Of a stretch of DNA of 15,222 nt, positions 1-10,400 are shown piece after piece. The stretch comes from Bacillota bacterium. GTDB taxonomy: Bacteria > Bacillota > Dethiobacteria > DTU022 > JAAZDU01. Position numbers and translations under genes: made by a program. The stretch spans positions 1-15,222 of the forward strand of contig JAAZDU010000040.1 of assembly GCA_012512665.1 (NCBI GenBank), written 5' to 3'. The notes beneath the pieces were generated by a model. It searched no databases. It worked only from the letters and a program-made list of their open reading frames with translations, and was not told the origin of the DNA. The stretch's first letter is position 1. Every line of letters starts with the position of its first letter.

Positions 1-125
1 GCATAACCCTTCGCCGCTAAACAAGCCGTAATAGCAGCCGTCAGCGTGGTCTTACCATGGTCAATGTGACCTATAGTCCCTACGTTTACGTGAGGTTTCG
101 TCCTCTCAAATTTCTTCTTGGCCAT
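1..125 (-). CDS. tuf: Elongation factor Tu, N-terminal part (cut by window edge)
   Basis: EF-Tu is the GTPase that carries aminoacyl-tRNA to the ribosomal A site in the cytoplasm. Only the first 41 codons are in the window. They read [19 protein letters not shown] and continue into the P-loop GHIDHGKT (residues 19-26), the G1 motif of EF-Tu. The ATG at 125 has an AAGGAGG Shine-Dalgarno at 137-143, 11 nt upstream. It lies 108 bp downstream of fusA in the same direction, the usual fusA-tuf order. The right end of the window holds the 3' end of another tuf gene, so this genome has two copies flanking the cluster. The two fragments do not overlap in protein sequence, so identity between copies cannot be judged here. 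Confidence 0.96.
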   Translation of the reverse strand, partial: MAKKKFERTKPHVNVGTIGHIDHGKTTLTAAITACLAAKGY

Positions 126-182
126 TTTCTTTATGCCCTCCTTGAATGGAAGAATTAGTAATTAAATATAATGATTAAATAA

Positions 183-210
183 TTAATAGATAACAAAGTT
201 ATTCAATCAA
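183..210 (-). promoter_or_regulatory. Possible weak promoter for the left tuf
   Basis: In the AT-rich fusA-tuf gap (126-233), read on the minus strand, TTGATT at 205-210 is followed after 16 bp by TATTAA at 183-188. Both hexamers are imperfect, and AT-rich DNA gives such matches by chance. There is no terminator hairpin between fusA and tuf, so read-through from fusA is equally likely. I infer a possible additional tuf promoter. Confidence 0.28.
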
Positions 211-233
211 AGCTTAGATCACAAAGGCAGTAG

Positions 234-2309
234 CTAAGCATACGCCCTGCTTATAATTTTTTCCCTTAAGTTAGCCGGGACTTCTTCATAATGAGAAAAT
301 TCCATGGAAAATGTCCCCCTGCCCTGGGTATGGGAGCGAAGCTCCGTAGCATAGCCAAAGAGCTCCGCCAGGGGAACCAAACTTTTAATAATCTGGCTAC
401 CTCCCCTTGGCTCTATGCCCTCTATTTTCCCCCTCCTGGAGTTGATATCTCCAATCACTTCTCCCATGTACTCCTCAGGGACGATTACCTCTACTTTCAT
501 GATTGGCTCCAGCAGCACCGGGGTTCCCTGCGAAATACCTTTTTTAAAGGCCTGAGAGGCAGCAATTTTAAAGGCCAGCTCCGAAGAATCCACTTCATGA
601 AAAGAGCCATCTAACAGTTTAACTTTTACACCAATGACAGGATAACCGGAAAGCGGACCATTTAAGGCAGCTTCCTTCACCCCGGCCTCTACGGCAGGTA
701 TAAATTCTTTGGGAATTACGCCGCCAACAATTTTATTTTCAAACTCAAGGCTTTTCCCGGGTTCAAGGGGCTCCACCTCTATTAACACATGACCGTACTG
801 ACCCCTGCCCCCGGATTGGCGTATAAATTTACCCTCAGCCTTGGCAGGGTACCTAAGAGTTTCCCGGTAAGCTACCTGGGGACGGCCCACGTTGGCCCCG
901 ACTTTAAAATCTCTTAAGAGACGGTCAATAATAATCTCCAGGTGAAGTTCTCCCATACCTGAGATAACGGTCTGACCTGTTTCCTCATCCACATGCGTCT
1001 GAAAAGTAGGGTCTTCTTCAGACAGCTTTTGCAAAGCAACAGCCATTTTTTCTTGATCTGCCTGTGTTTTAGGCTCAATGGCCACATCTATGACAGGTTC
1101 AGGGAAAGTGATCTTTTCCAAAATGACAGGGTTATCTTCACTGCAAAGAGTATCGCCTGTGGCGGTAAATTTTAAGCCAACAGCAGCAACAATATCGCCG
1201 GTGCGGGCCTCTGTCATCTCTTCCCTGTGATTAGCATGCATCCTTAAAAGGCGCCCGATACGCTCTTTTTTCCCTTTGGTGGGGTTGTAAATATAAGAGC
1301 CTGCCGATAGAACCCCCGAGTAAACCCTTAAATATGACAGCCTGCCAACATAAGGGTCTGACATGATTTTAAAAGCCAGGGCGCAGAAAGGAGCATCGTC
1401 ATCGGCAGGTCTTACCACCTGCTCGCCTGTAACGGGAGATACTCCTGTAATAGCGTTTACATCCAGAGGCGATGGCAGGTAATAGACAATAGCATCCATT
1501 AGCATCTGTACACCCTTATTGCGATAGGATGAACCGCAAAGAACCGGCACTATTTTGGTTTTAATAGTGGCCTTGCGGATGGCGCTGCGGATTTCTTCTT
1601 CTGAAATGAGCTGCCCTTCAAGGTACTTTTCCATGATAGAGTCGTCTTCTTCTGCCAGTGTTTCCAGCATTTTATCACGGTATTTTTGGGCCAGCCGCTT
1701 ATACTCAGCAGGGATTTCTTTTTCTTCGCAGCGGATTCCCAGATCGTCAGGATAGTAATAAGCTTTCATCTTAATCAGATCTATGACCCCTTCAAACTGG
1801 TCTTCCGCACCAATAGGCAATTGAATGGCCATCACCGATGCCTTTAGCTTGGAGTGCATCATTCGTAAAACATTAAAGAAATCTGCCCCCACAATGTCCA
1901 TTTTATTGACATAGGCTAAACGCGGCACCCCATATTTATCAGCCTGCCTCCAAACAGTTTCAGATTGCGGCTCCACACCTTCCTTGCCGGAGAAAACACC
2001 CATTGCACCATCCAACACGCGCAAAGAGCGTTCTACCTCTACGGTAAAGTCCACGTGGCCTGGCGTGTCAATAATGTTAATGTATGCGCCTTTCCAAAAA
2101 CAGGTTGTAGCAGCGGAGCTGATGGTGATACCCCTCTCCTGCTCCTGGACCATCCAGTCCATAGTGGCGGCACCATCGTGCACTTCTCCGATCTTATGAA
2201 CCTTACCAGAATAAAAAAGAATGCGCTCAGTTGTAGTTGTTTTACCCGCATCTATATGGGCAATAATGCCGATATTGCGGACTTGCTTTAAGGGGTGCTC
2301 TCTAGGCAT
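234..2309 (-). CDS. fusA: Translation elongation factor G
   Basis: EF-G is the GTPase that drives tRNA-mRNA translocation and, with ribosome recycling factor, splits post-termination ribosomes. The 691-residue length is that of the family. GTPase motifs are all present: G1 AHIDAGKT at residues 17-24, the switch I region ERGITI at 58-63, DTPGH at 81-85 and NKMD at 135-138. Domain III (SGMGELHLE) and domain IV (RGQYGH, then a G-rich stretch) follow, and the protein ends in the domain V region ([12 protein letters not shown]). Phe88 after DTPGHVD, a residue linked to fusidic acid sensitivity, is the usual one. The ATG at 2309 has an excellent AAAGGAGG at 2319-2326, 9 nt upstream. It sits 40 bp after rpsG in the str operon. 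It looks like canonical housekeeping EF-G, not the divergent EF-G2. Confidence 0.98.
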   Translation of the reverse strand: MPREHPLKQVRNIGIIAHIDAGKTTTTERILFYSGKVHKIGEVHDGAATMDWMVQEQERGITISSAATTCFWKGAYINIIDTPGHVDFTVEVERSLRVLDGAMGVFSGKEGVEPQSETVWRQADKYGVPRLAYVNKMDIVGADFFNVLRMMHSKLKASVMAIQLPIGAEDQFEGVIDLIKMKAYYYPDDLGIRCEEKEIPAEYKRLAQKYRDKMLETLAEEDDSIMEKYLEGQLISEEEIRSAIRKATIKTKIVPVLCGSSYRNKGVQMLMDAIVYYLPSPLDVNAITGVSPVTGEQVVRPADDDAPFCALAFKIMSDPYVGRLSYLRVYSGVLSAGSYIYNPTKGKKERIGRLLRMHANHREEMTEARTGDIVAAVGLKFTATGDTLCSEDNPVILEKITFPEPVIDVAIEPKTQADQEKMAVALQKLSEEDPTFQTHVDEETGQTVISGMGELHLEIIIDRLLRDFKVGANVGRPQVAYRETLRYPAKAEGKFIRQSGGRGQYGHVLIEVEPLEPGKSLEFENKIVGGVIPKEFIPAVEAGVKEAALNGPLSGYPVIGVKVKLLDGSFHEVDSSELAFKIAASQAFKKGISQGTPVLLEPIMKVEVIVPEEYMGEVIGDINSRRGKIEGIEPRGGSQIIKSLVPLAELFGYATELRSHTQGRGTFSMEFSHYEEVPANLREKIISRAYA

Positions 2310-2349
2310 CGAAAAAAACCTCCTTTAAACAGAACAGGACAAACAAATG

Positions 2350-2820
2350 CTACCAACGATAGTGGGCAAAAGCTTTGTTGGCTTCAGCCATTTTATGCGT
2401 ATCTTCCTTCTTCTTAATAGAATTGCCAGTGTTGTTGGCAGCATCCATTATTTCCCCTGCTAAGCGCTGGGCCATAGTTTTTTCACCGCGAGCCCTGGCA
2501 AATTGGCAGAGCCAGCGAATGGCCAGGATAATCTTGCGGTGCGAGTTTACCTCCACCGGTACCTGGTAGGTGGCACCACCGACCCGTCTCGGTTTAACCT
2601 CAAGAACAGGCGCTACGTTGCGAATAGCTGTTTCAAATACTTCCAGGGGATCCTTGCCTGTTTTTTTACCCACTATCTCCAACGCTTCGTACATAATGCG
2701 CTGGGCCAACGCTTTTTTACCATCATACATGAGCTTGTTAATGAACTTTGCTACTAAGACGCTGTTATATAAAGGATCTGGTTCAATTTCCCTTTTAGGA
2801 ACCGGGCCTTTCCTGGGCAA
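2350..2820 (-). CDS. rpsG: 30S ribosomal protein S7 (uS7)
   Basis: S7 nucleates assembly of the 30S head by binding the 3' major domain of 16S rRNA and lines the E site. The 156-residue protein begins [16 protein letters not shown] and carries the conserved [14 protein letters not shown] segment and a C-terminal NKAFAHYRW, matching S7 over its whole length. The start codon is TTG at 2820. It is supported by a strong AAGGAGG at 2829-2835 with an 8-nt spacer and by alignment of the first residues to the family, so no longer or shorter start is needed. It lies 43 bp after rpsL and 40 bp before fusA, the standard str-operon order. In E. coli S7 represses translation of its own operon; no equivalent site is recognisable here. 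Confidence 0.98.
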   Translation of the reverse strand: MPRKGPVPKREIEPDPLYNSVLVAKFINKLMYDGKKALAQRIMYEALEIVGKKTGKDPLEVFETAIRNVAPVLEVKPRRVGGATYQVPVEVNSHRKIILAIRWLCQFARARGEKTMAQRLAGEIMDAANNTGNSIKKKEDTHKMAEANKAFAHYRW

Positions 2821-2863
2821 AATACTTCCCTCCTTTTTCTTTTTCCGCTATGGTTTAAAGCTT

Positions 2864-3238
2864 TTATGATTTAGGCTTTTTTGTCCCATACTTGGAGCGA
2901 CCTCTTTTACGATTTTCTACCCCTGCTGCATCCAAACTACCTCTAATCAGGTGGTACCTTACCCCAGGAAGGTCTTTTACCCTGCCGCCCCGCACCAAAA
3001 CCACAGAGTGCTCCTGAAGATTATGACCAATACCAGGGATATAAGCTGATACTTCTATGCCATTGGTCAAACGCACTCTTGCTATCTTTCTTAAGGCAGA
3101 GTTAGGTTTTTTAGGGGTAGTAGTTGAAACCCTGGTACAGACGCCTCTTTTCTGAGGGGAACTTTCCAGGGCTGGTGCATTTGACTTTTTACTTGCCTTG
3201 GACCTGCCTTTGCGAATCAACTGATTCAATGTCGGCAT
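2864..3238 (-). CDS. rpsL: 30S ribosomal protein S12 (uS12)
   Basis: S12 sits at the decoding centre and monitors codon-anticodon fit. The 124 residues begin [14 protein letters not shown] and include the [13 protein letters not shown] loop (Lys43, E. coli-type numbering) and [14 protein letters not shown] (Lys88, Pro91). These are the wild-type residues at the positions classically changed in streptomycin resistance, so a streptomycin-sensitive S12 is expected. Asp89, the residue methylthiolated by RimO in many bacteria, is also present. The ATG at 3238 has AAGGAGGT at 3251-3258; the 12-nt spacer is slightly long. It is the second gene of the str operon, 73 bp after the L7Ae-like gene and followed by rpsG. 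Confidence 0.98.
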   Translation of the reverse strand: MPTLNQLIRKGRSKASKKSNAPALESSPQKRGVCTRVSTTTPKKPNSALRKIARVRLTNGIEVSAYIPGIGHNLQEHSVVLVRGGRVKDLPGVRYHLIRGSLDAAGVENRKRGRSKYGTKKPKS

Positions 3239-3311
3239 ACTTAATTAAGCACCTCCTTCTTTCAGGCTCATGGTATAAATATTTACATTTTTGGCAAATT
3301 ATTTTTTTATA

Positions 3312-3554
3312 TTATTTTAAAATAGCTGCAGCTGAAGCATTAACTTTAATACCGCAAGCTTTTCCCAGCTGGCTCATTTCATCCACATAACAAATTTCCA
3401 CATCTTGACCCTCACAGGCTTCTACCAGAGGAGCAATAATGTGCTGGTCTGCATCCCGCGCCAGGTATACTACCTGGGCATTTCCACCTTTAATAGCTTT
3501 ATTCACCTGCTTAGCACCAACAACTATTTTATCAGCAGTCTTTAATCTTTTCAT
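3312..3554 (-). CDS. L7Ae/YbxF-family kink-turn RNA-binding protein
   Basis: This is a small member of the L7Ae/L30e/S12e/Gadd45 family, like B. subtilis YbxF, which is encoded at the same place between rpoC and rpsL. Family members bind kink-turns in RNA; the physiological role of the bacterial paralogue is not settled. I place the start at the second of two adjacent ATGs (3554), giving 80 residues, because the GAGGT Shine-Dalgarno at 3563-3567 is 8 nt away and MKRLKTADKIVVGAKQ matches the family N-terminus. The open frame extends to a GTG at 3596, but the added 14 residues are unlike the family and would begin at the predicted transcription start. Family features visible are VVGAKQVNKAI, YLARDAD and LGKACGIKV. 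It is the first gene after the str promoter. Confidence 0.9.
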   Translation of the reverse strand: MKRLKTADKIVVGAKQVNKAIKGGNAQVVYLARDADQHIIAPLVEACEGQDVEICYVDEMSQLGKACGIKVNASAAAILK

Positions 3555-3563
3555 CATACCCCA

Positions 3564-3587
3564 CCTCTGAAAGAAAATCTTTCGAGG
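3564..3587 (-). promoter_or_regulatory. Hairpin covering the SD of the L7Ae-like gene
   Basis: On the minus strand CCTC-GAAAGA, loop TTT, TCTTTC-A-GAGG forms a 10-bp stem with one bulged A. The GAGG of the 3' arm is the Shine-Dalgarno core of the downstream kink-turn-protein gene, so the fold would hide its ribosome binding site. The pairing is seen in the sequence; a regulatory role is inference. Confidence 0.45.
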
Positions 3588-3604
3588 GAAAAGCACACTT
3601 TGGT

Positions 3605-3633
3605 ATTTTATACTGGAAATGCTCAGTTGTCAA
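3605..3633 (-). promoter_or_regulatory. Strong promoter of the str operon (L7Ae-like-rpsL-rpsG-fusA)
   Basis: On the minus strand a perfect -35 TTGACA (3628-3633) is followed after exactly 17 bp by TAAAAT (3605-3610), 5 of 6 matches to the sigma-A -10. The -35 overlaps the last codons and stop of rpoC. Initiation is expected near 3598, giving a leader of about 44 nt before the ATG at 3554. I see no terminator between rpoC and this promoter, so the operon probably also receives read-through from rpoBC. Confidence 0.75.
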
Positions 3634-6600
3634 TAATTTTATCTAAAATGAGGCTTTTCCCGTGGCCTTCTTCAACCCCTGCCGCACGGCCTTCATCTGT
3701 TTCAACAGTCTTTTTTTCTTTTGCTTGAAGTCTAATGCTTTCTATTTCCTGACCGTTTTTCAGGGCAGGTTTAATATTGCGGTAGCGGGTCATGCCGGTG
3801 CCGGCAGGTATTAACTTTCCTATAATGACATTCTCCTTCAGCCCCAGGAGAGGATCAATTTTGCCTTTAATGGACGCTTCGGTTAACACCCTGGTAGTCT
3901 CCTGGAAAGAAGCTGCTGAAAGGAAGGAGTCTGTAGCCAGCGCTGCCTTGGTAATACCCAGCAGCACAGGCTTGGCCGTAGCGGGTTTACCACCATTAAC
4001 TATGACTTTTTCATTTACCTCTTCAAAAACAAAATGATCGACCAGTCCGCCCGGGAGCAGCTCTGTGTCCCCCTGATCATCTACCCTGACCTTCTTCAGC
4101 ATCTGGCGAACCACTACTTCGATATGCTTATCATTAATATCAACCCCCTGCAGCCGGTAAACCCGCTGCACTTCCTGGAGCAGGTAGGACTGCACACCCC
4201 TTATGCCCTTGACCTTGAGCAGATCGTGGGGGTTGATCGAACCTTCCGTAATCTCATCGCCGGCATTCAGCCAATCGCCATGCCTAACTTTAAGGCGTGC
4301 GCCGTAAGGTACCTGGTATACCTTGATTTCGCCGTAATCCGATAAAACTTTGACCTCTCTTCTAGTGCGCATCTCCGAGAGATCTACCCTACCGGAAATT
4401 TCGGTTATGAGAGACTGACCCTTTGGCTTGCGCGCTTCAAAAAGTTCTTCAACCCTGGGTAAGCCCTGGGTGATATCGTCCCCGGCCACGCCACCGGTAT
4501 GGAAGGTGCGCATGGTGAGCTGGGTACCGGGCTCGCCGATGGACTGGGCAGCAATAATGCCCACCGCCTCACCCACATCTACGACATATCCCGTAGCCAG
4601 GTTGCGGCCGTAGCATTTCACACAGACCCCGTAGCGAGTCCTGCAGGTGAGGACAGAGCGAATTTTAACTTTTTTAATACCAGCTGCCAAAATCTGCTCT
4701 GCCGCCTCTTCGCTAATTAATTCATCTGCTTTCACCAGCACCTCGCCTGTCTCGGGATGGCAGATATCATCCAGAGCAAAGCGGCCGATGATACGGTCCT
4801 CCAAACTTTCTATAACCTCATCCACGTCTTTGATCTCTTCAACCTCCACCCCCTGGGTGGTGCCGCAGTCTTCCTCGCGCACAATAACATCCTGGGCCAC
4901 ATCCACCAAGCGGCGGGTGAGGTAGCCTGAATCGGCAGTTTTTAAGGCTGTGTCGGCCAAGCCTTTGCGGGCACCGTGGGTGGAGATATAGTACTCCAGC
5001 ACGGTGAGCCCTTCGCGGAAATTGGCTTTGATCGGCAAGTCGATGATTTTACCGGTGGGGTCAGCCATCAGGCCGCGCATCCCCGAAAGCTGGGTGATCT
5101 GCGATATATTGCCCCGGGCGCCGGAACGGGCCATCATATAGACCGGGTTGAACTCGTCAAGCCCTTCCAACAGCGCCTCTGTAATTTTGTCCTTGGCAGC
5201 CGTCCAGACATCTATCACCCGGTGATAGCGCTCGTCTTCGGTAATAAGGCCGTGCCTGAACTGGTTTTCGGTCTCCTCTACTTTTTTGTCCGCTTCAGCC
5301 AGGATCTGTTGCTTGGCAATGGGCACCTCCATATCCGTGATGCCGATGGTAATGCCCGCCCTGGTAGCAAAGCGGAAACCCAGCTTTTTCATATCATCTA
5401 GAATTTGGGTGGTTTTGGTATTGCCATACTTGCGGTAGCAGAGGCTAATAATATAACTAAACAATTCTTTTTTAACGGCCGTGTTTCTTGGCAGCTTTGC
5501 TAGGTATTCTTGCATATTCTGCGGCCTGTTTTCACTGCTAAAAATAAAGCCTTCCTGAATACTATTGCCAGGTTCAGCGTTGTTGATAAAAGGAAAATCG
5601 CTGGGAAAAATTTCGTTAAAAATAAGTTTGCCAACGGTGGTGATAAGCATGAGCTTGCCTCTTTTTTCTGGCGCTCCATCAAGGTATTTTGCAAATTTGA
5701 GGTTTTTCTCCACCCCCACCACTATGCGTGCATGCAGGCTTATCTCGCCTTTATAATATGCCATCATGGCTTCATATTCATCGAGGAAAAATCTGCCTTC
5801 CCCCCGAGCAGCTCTCTTCTCCACGGTAAGGTAATAGCAACCCATTACCATATCCTGGGTCGGTGCTGTAACCGGGCGCCCATCCTTGGGGTTGAGAAGG
5901 TTTTGGGAAGAAAGCATTAGTATCCTGGCCTCTGCCTGGGCTTCTGCCGAGAGGGGCACATGGACTGCCATCTGGTCCCCATCAAAATCGGCGTTGTAAG
6001 CGGTGCAGACCAGGGGGTGAATTTGTATGGCCCTTCCTTCCACAAGGACCGGCTCAAAAGCCTGAATACCCAGGCGGTGCAGCGTGGGAGCCCTGTTTAA
6101 AAGAACAGGGTGGTCTTTAATAACCTCTTCCAAGACATCCCATACCTCGGGCCTTACTTTTTCCACCATGCGCTTGGCGCTCTTAATATTGTGGGCGTGG
6201 CCATCTTTCACCAGGCGCTTCATCACAAAAGGCTTGAAAAGTTCCAGCGCCATTTCTTTGGGAAGGCCGCATTGATATAGTTTTAGCTCCGGACCCACCA
6301 CAATGACGGAACGCCCGGAGTAATCGACACGCTTGCCCAACAAATTCTGGCGAAAGCGTCCCTGTTTGCCCTTAAGCATGTCGCTTAAAGATTTAAGGGG
6401 CCTGTTGCCCGGACCTGTGACAGGTCGTCCGCGGCGCCCGTTGTCAATGAGGGCATCGACAGCTTCCTGCAGCATGCGCTTTTCGTTGCGCACAATAATA
6501 TCCGGGGCGCCTAAATCCAGGAGCCGCTTGAGGCGGTTGTTGCGGTTAATCACTCTCCGGTAGAGATCGTTTAAATCAGAAGTAGCAAACCTGCCGCCAT

Positions 6601-7348
6601 CTAGCTGGACCATAGGCCTCAGGTCAGGGGGTATTACAGGGATAACATCCATAATCATCCAGCTGGGGCGATTGCCTGAGGTTTTAAAAGATTCAACAAC
6701 ATCCAGCCGCCTGACAGCTCTGATCTTTTTTTGGCCTGTAGTCCTTTTCACTTCCTGGCGCAGCTCTTCTGCCAACTTGTCTAAGTCTATCTCTTCTAAC
6801 AGCTTTTTAACAGCCTCTGCACCCATCTCTGCTTTAAAACCTTTGCCGGCCTTAAAAAGCTCAGCATACTTTTCCCTGTACTCTCTATATTCTATTTCCG
6901 TCAGGAGCTGTTTTTTGCTGAGATAAGTTTCACCGGGATCAATGACGACATAAGAGGCAAAATAAATAATTTTTTCCAGGGCGCGGGGAGACATATCCAG
7001 CAAAAGACCCATGCGGCTAGGGATACCTTTAAAGTACCAAATATGGGAAACAGGTGCTGCCAGCTCGATATGCCCCATGCGCTCCCTGCGCACCTTAGAT
7101 CTTGTAACTTCCACGCCGCAGCGATCGCAGACAATGCCTTTGTAGCGGACACGCTTATACTTACCGCAGTGGCACTCCCAGTCTTTTTGAGGGCCAAATA
7201 TTTTTTCGCAAAAAAGGCCCTCCCTTTCCGGTTTAAGCGTACGGTAGTTTATAGTCTCCGGCTTTTTTACTTCTCCGCGAGACCAGGACCTGATTTTCTC
7301 CGGCGATGCCAGGCCGATCTGCAGAGCATCAAAATTATTAACATCCAA
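3623..7348 (-). CDS. rpoC: DNA-directed RNA polymerase subunit beta'
   Basis: Beta' supplies half of the RNA polymerase cleft and the catalytic magnesium site. The N-terminal zinc ribbon is visible ([10 protein letters not shown] then CDRCG; Cys59, 61, 74 and 77), followed by the absolutely conserved NADFDGD at about residues 452-458, the bridge-helix region [17 protein letters not shown], the trigger loop ([20 protein letters not shown]) and the second zinc site (Cys828, 902, 909, 912). I choose the TTG at 7348 (1241 residues, [18 protein letters not shown]) because it has AAGGGGG at 7359-7365 and matches the B. subtilis-type beginning. The open frame continues to another TTG at 7387 (1254 residues) with no usable Shine-Dalgarno; that longer start cannot be excluded. 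After the usual end (RYRNIKP) there is a charged tail of roughly 45 residues finishing LILDKIIDN. It follows rpoB by 69 bp. Confidence 0.97.
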   Translation of the reverse strand: MDVNNFDALQIGLASPEKIRSWSRGEVKKPETINYRTLKPEREGLFCEKIFGPQKDWECHCGKYKRVRYKGIVCDRCGVEVTRSKVRRERMGHIELAAPVSHIWYFKGIPSRMGLLLDMSPRALEKIIYFASYVVIDPGETYLSKKQLLTEIEYREYREKYAELFKAGKGFKAEMGAEAVKKLLEEIDLDKLAEELRQEVKRTTGQKKIRAVRRLDVVESFKTSGNRPSWMIMDVIPVIPPDLRPMVQLDGGRFATSDLNDLYRRVINRNNRLKRLLDLGAPDIIVRNEKRMLQEAVDALIDNGRRGRPVTGPGNRPLKSLSDMLKGKQGRFRQNLLGKRVDYSGRSVIVVGPELKLYQCGLPKEMALELFKPFVMKRLVKDGHAHNIKSAKRMVEKVRPEVWDVLEEVIKDHPVLLNRAPTLHRLGIQAFEPVLVEGRAIQIHPLVCTAYNADFDGDQMAVHVPLSAEAQAEARILMLSSQNLLNPKDGRPVTAPTQDMVMGCYYLTVEKRAARGEGRFFLDEYEAMMAYYKGEISLHARIVVGVEKNLKFAKYLDGAPEKRGKLMLITTVGKLIFNEIFPSDFPFINNAEPGNSIQEGFIFSSENRPQNMQEYLAKLPRNTAVKKELFSYIISLCYRKYGNTKTTQILDDMKKLGFRFATRAGITIGITDMEVPIAKQQILAEADKKVEETENQFRHGLITEDERYHRVIDVWTAAKDKITEALLEGLDEFNPVYMMARSGARGNISQITQLSGMRGLMADPTGKIIDLPIKANFREGLTVLEYYISTHGARKGLADTALKTADSGYLTRRLVDVAQDVIVREEDCGTTQGVEVEEIKDVDEVIESLEDRIIGRFALDDICHPETGEVLVKADELISEEAAEQILAAGIKKVKIRSVLTCRTRYGVCVKCYGRNLATGYVVDVGEAVGIIAAQSIGEPGTQLTMRTFHTGGVAGDDITQGLPRVEELFEARKPKGQSLITEISGRVDLSEMRTRREVKVLSDYGEIKVYQVPYGARLKVRHGDWLNAGDEITEGSINPHDLLKVKGIRGVQSYLLQEVQRVYRLQGVDINDKHIEVVVRQMLKKVRVDDQGDTELLPGGLVDHFVFEEVNEKVIVNGGKPATAKPVLLGITKAALATDSFLSAASFQETTRVLTEASIKGKIDPLLGLKENVIIGKLIPAGTGMTRYRNIKPALKNGQEIESIRLQAKEKKTVETDEGRAAGVEEGHGKSLILDKIIDN

Positions 7349-7358
7349 AGGGATGTAT

Positions 7359-7365
7359 CCCCCTT
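7359..7365 (-). promoter_or_regulatory. G-rich SD deciding the rpoC start
   Basis: AAGGGGG lies 10 nt before the TTG at 7348. It can pair along the whole anti-SD core if one G.U wobble is allowed. No SD precedes the alternative TTG at 7387. The same heptamer precedes the TTG start of rplJ. Confidence 0.55.
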
Positions 7366-7417
7366 CCAATTGTTTTCGTTCAAACAAAAGGTATGGTTTG
7401 CTTTTTTATCATCTTTT

Positions 7418-10400
7418 TTAATCGGGAAGGTTTTCCTTTAAGGATCGGCGGTTCTTACTGTTTTTAAAAAACCAGTATTCCTCTTCGTCATCGCTGTAAT
7501 CGCTGTCATTATCTTTTTCCACTACTTCTTCAAAGTCAGCGAGGCTCTCTTCACCCATTTCCATCTCGCTGAAAGGATCGGAAGCGCTTATGGTCTCATC
7601 TCCCAATTCTTCTTTCGTAAAAAGGGGTGTATCCTCTAAAAGGTCTTCTTCGCCCTCTTCTTCTCCAGGCTCTTCTTGATCTTCTTCGGGTTCATCTTCC
7701 TCTGGTTCCGTAGATTCTATATTAACATCAAGCACCGGTCCCTGATCTTCCACCTCTTCCTGCATGGGAAGCTCGCCCTCTTCTTCGCTGAGAACTTTTA
7801 CATCGAGGGCCAGGCTTTGCAGCTCCTTCACCAATACCTTGAAGGATTCAGGAACTCCCGGTTCCGGAATATTTTCCCCTTTGACGATAGCTTCGTAGGT
7901 CCTCACCCTGCCCACGACATCATCAGACTTAACAGTCAGCATTTCTTGTAAGGTATAGGAGGCTCCGTACGCTTCCAGAGCCCAGACTTCCATCTCACCA
8001 AAACGCTGGCCACCAAATTGGGCCTTACCTCCCAGGGGCTGTTGCGTAACGAGGGAGTAGGGGCCTGTAGAACGGGCATGAATTTTATCATCCACCAGAT
8101 GGGCCAACTTAAGCATATAGACGTAACCCACCGTAATTTCATTGTCAAAAGGTTCTCCCGTGCGGCCATCATATAAAATAGTTTTTCCGTCCTCCGGCAG
8201 GCCGGCTTCCTTAAGGCAGTTCAAGACATCATCTTCGTTGGCGCCGTCAAAAACAGGAGAGGCAATATGGATGCCCAGGGTTTTGGCTGCCCAGCCCAAA
8301 TGGGCTTCCATAATCTGGCCGATATTCATGCGGGAGGGTACGCCAAGGGGATTAAGGACAATATCTACCGGCGTCCCGTCGGGCAAAAAGGGCATATCTT
8401 CCACTGGTAAAATTTTGGCTATTACCCCTTTATTGCCGTGCCTACCGGCCATTTTATCCCCTTCCGAGATCTTCCTTTTTTGGGCCACGTAGACACGCAC
8501 CAGCTGATTGACACCGGGAGAAAGTTCATCGCCATCTTCTCTAGAAAAGACCTTAACATCAACTACCCTGCCCTGCTCTCCATGCGGTACGCGCAGGGAA
8601 GTATCGCGAACCTCCCTTGCCTTCTCTCCAAAGATAGCCCTAAGAAGCCTCTCCTCGGCAGTAAGCTCCGTCTCCCCCTTGGGAGTTACTTTACCCACCA
8701 GTATATCGCCAGCCCTTACTTCAGCGCCAACACGGATGATACCCCTTTCATCCAGGTCCCGCAGGGCGTCTTCACCTACATTTGGTATATCTCTGGTAAT
8801 CTCCTCGGGGCCAAGTTTTGTATCCCGGGCCTCTGACTCGTACTCCTCTATATGAATAGAAGTAAAAATATCATCAGTTACCAATCTTTCACTAATTAAA
8901 ATAGCGTCTTCATAGTTATATCCTTCCCAGGGCATAAAAGCGACCAATATGTTGCGACCAAGGGCTAACTCGCCCATATCAGTGGAGGGGCCGTCGGCAA
9001 TAATCTCACCCCTTTTTACATAATCACCCTTTTTCACAACAGGGCGCTGGTTCATACAGGTTCCCTGGTTGGAACGCTTAAATTTCTGCAAAATATAAAT
9101 ATCGCAACCTCGCAAAGGATAACTGGCAGCTTTGTCGCTAAAAATTTCCCTTGTCCGGCCATGAATAAGGGTGTTAGGCCCATCGGGATCTTCAGTTCTT
9201 TTGATGATAATCTCAGTGGCAGTTACTCTAATGACCCTGCCCTCATGTAAAGCCAGTACCACTACTCCAGAATCACGAGCAGCCTTAGCCTCCATACCAG
9301 TCCCCACCAGGGGAGCCTCGGTTCGTAAAAGAGGCACTGCCTGACGCTGCATGTTGGAACCCATAAGGGCACGGTTGGCATCATCATTTTCCAGGAAAGG
9401 GATAAGAGCTGTGGCCACGCTGACCAACTGTTTGGGAGAAACATCTATATAATCAATTTCTGAAGGGCTCATGGCCAATATTTCGTTTTTATAGCGGCAA
9501 ACAACCCTTTTACTTAAAAATTTTCCATTTTCGTCCAGCTGGGCGTTGGCCTGCGCTATTACATATTCGTCTTCATCATCAGCAGTAAGGTAGACGATCT
9601 CATCAGTTACCCTGCCTTCTTCCTTATTGACCCGGCGGTAAGGGGTCTCAATAAAACCGTACTCGTTAATGCGAGCAAAAGTACTGAGAGAGCCGATAAG
9701 GCCAATGTTAGGGCCTTCAGGGGTCTCAATAGGGCACATCCTGCCATAGTGCGAATAGTGCACATCTCTTACTTCAAAACCAGCCCTCTCCCTGCTCAAA
9801 CCACCAGGTCCCAGGGCACTTAAACGCCTCTTATGGGTAAGTTCAGCCAGCGGGTTTGTCTGGTCCATAAATTGTGAAAGTTGGCTGCTGCCAAAAAATT
9901 CTTTAATAGCCGCTATCACTGGGCGTATATTAATTAATGCCTGCGGTGTAATGGCCTCAACATCTTGGATAGTCATGCGTTCCCTGACAACTCTCTCCAT
10001 GCGAGAAAGGCCAATGCGAAACTGGTTTTGCAGCAACTCTCCCACGCTGCGCAGGCGTCGATTCCCCAGGTGGTCAATATCGTCCACACTACCCAGGCCT
10101 TCATTTAGATTTATCAGATAAGAAACTGTTGCTATGATATCGTCTTTAGTAAGGTGCTTGACTTCATTGCCGGCACTTTTGTTGTTGAGAACAACGCAAT
10201 TTCTGCCCTCTGCACTAACAACCTTGACACTATTAATAAAATTTTCTTCAAAAAGTTTTACAAGCTTATCATCAATAGTTGTCCCTTTTCTAGCCAGAAT
10301 CTCACTGTCAGGGCTTTTTACATCCTCCGCCAGTTTGCGATTTAAGATCCTACCTTTTAAAGACAGCTTTTTATTTATTTTGTAACGGCCTACCTTGGCA

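Noticed and set aside
3239..3311. TTGCCA-16-TACCAT ahead of rpsL
   Set aside because: Both hexamers are only partial matches in AT-rich sequence, and the str promoter upstream of the L7Ae-like gene explains rpsL expression.
3312..3596. 94-codon version of the L7Ae-like gene from a GTG
   Set aside because: The GTG is at the predicted transcription start, has no SD, and the added residues do not resemble the family.
4976..5401. 141-codon plus-strand open frame inside rpoC
   Set aside because: It lies wholly antisense to conserved rpoC codons, has no SD and no recognisable protein pattern. The same applies to the plus-strand frames at 5510-5920, 7043-7441 and 8438-8836.
9810..9890. Thr and Ala at two rifampicin-region positions where E. 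coli has Asn518 and Ser522
   Set aside because: B. subtilis has the same residues, so this is normal Firmicute variation and not a resistance change.
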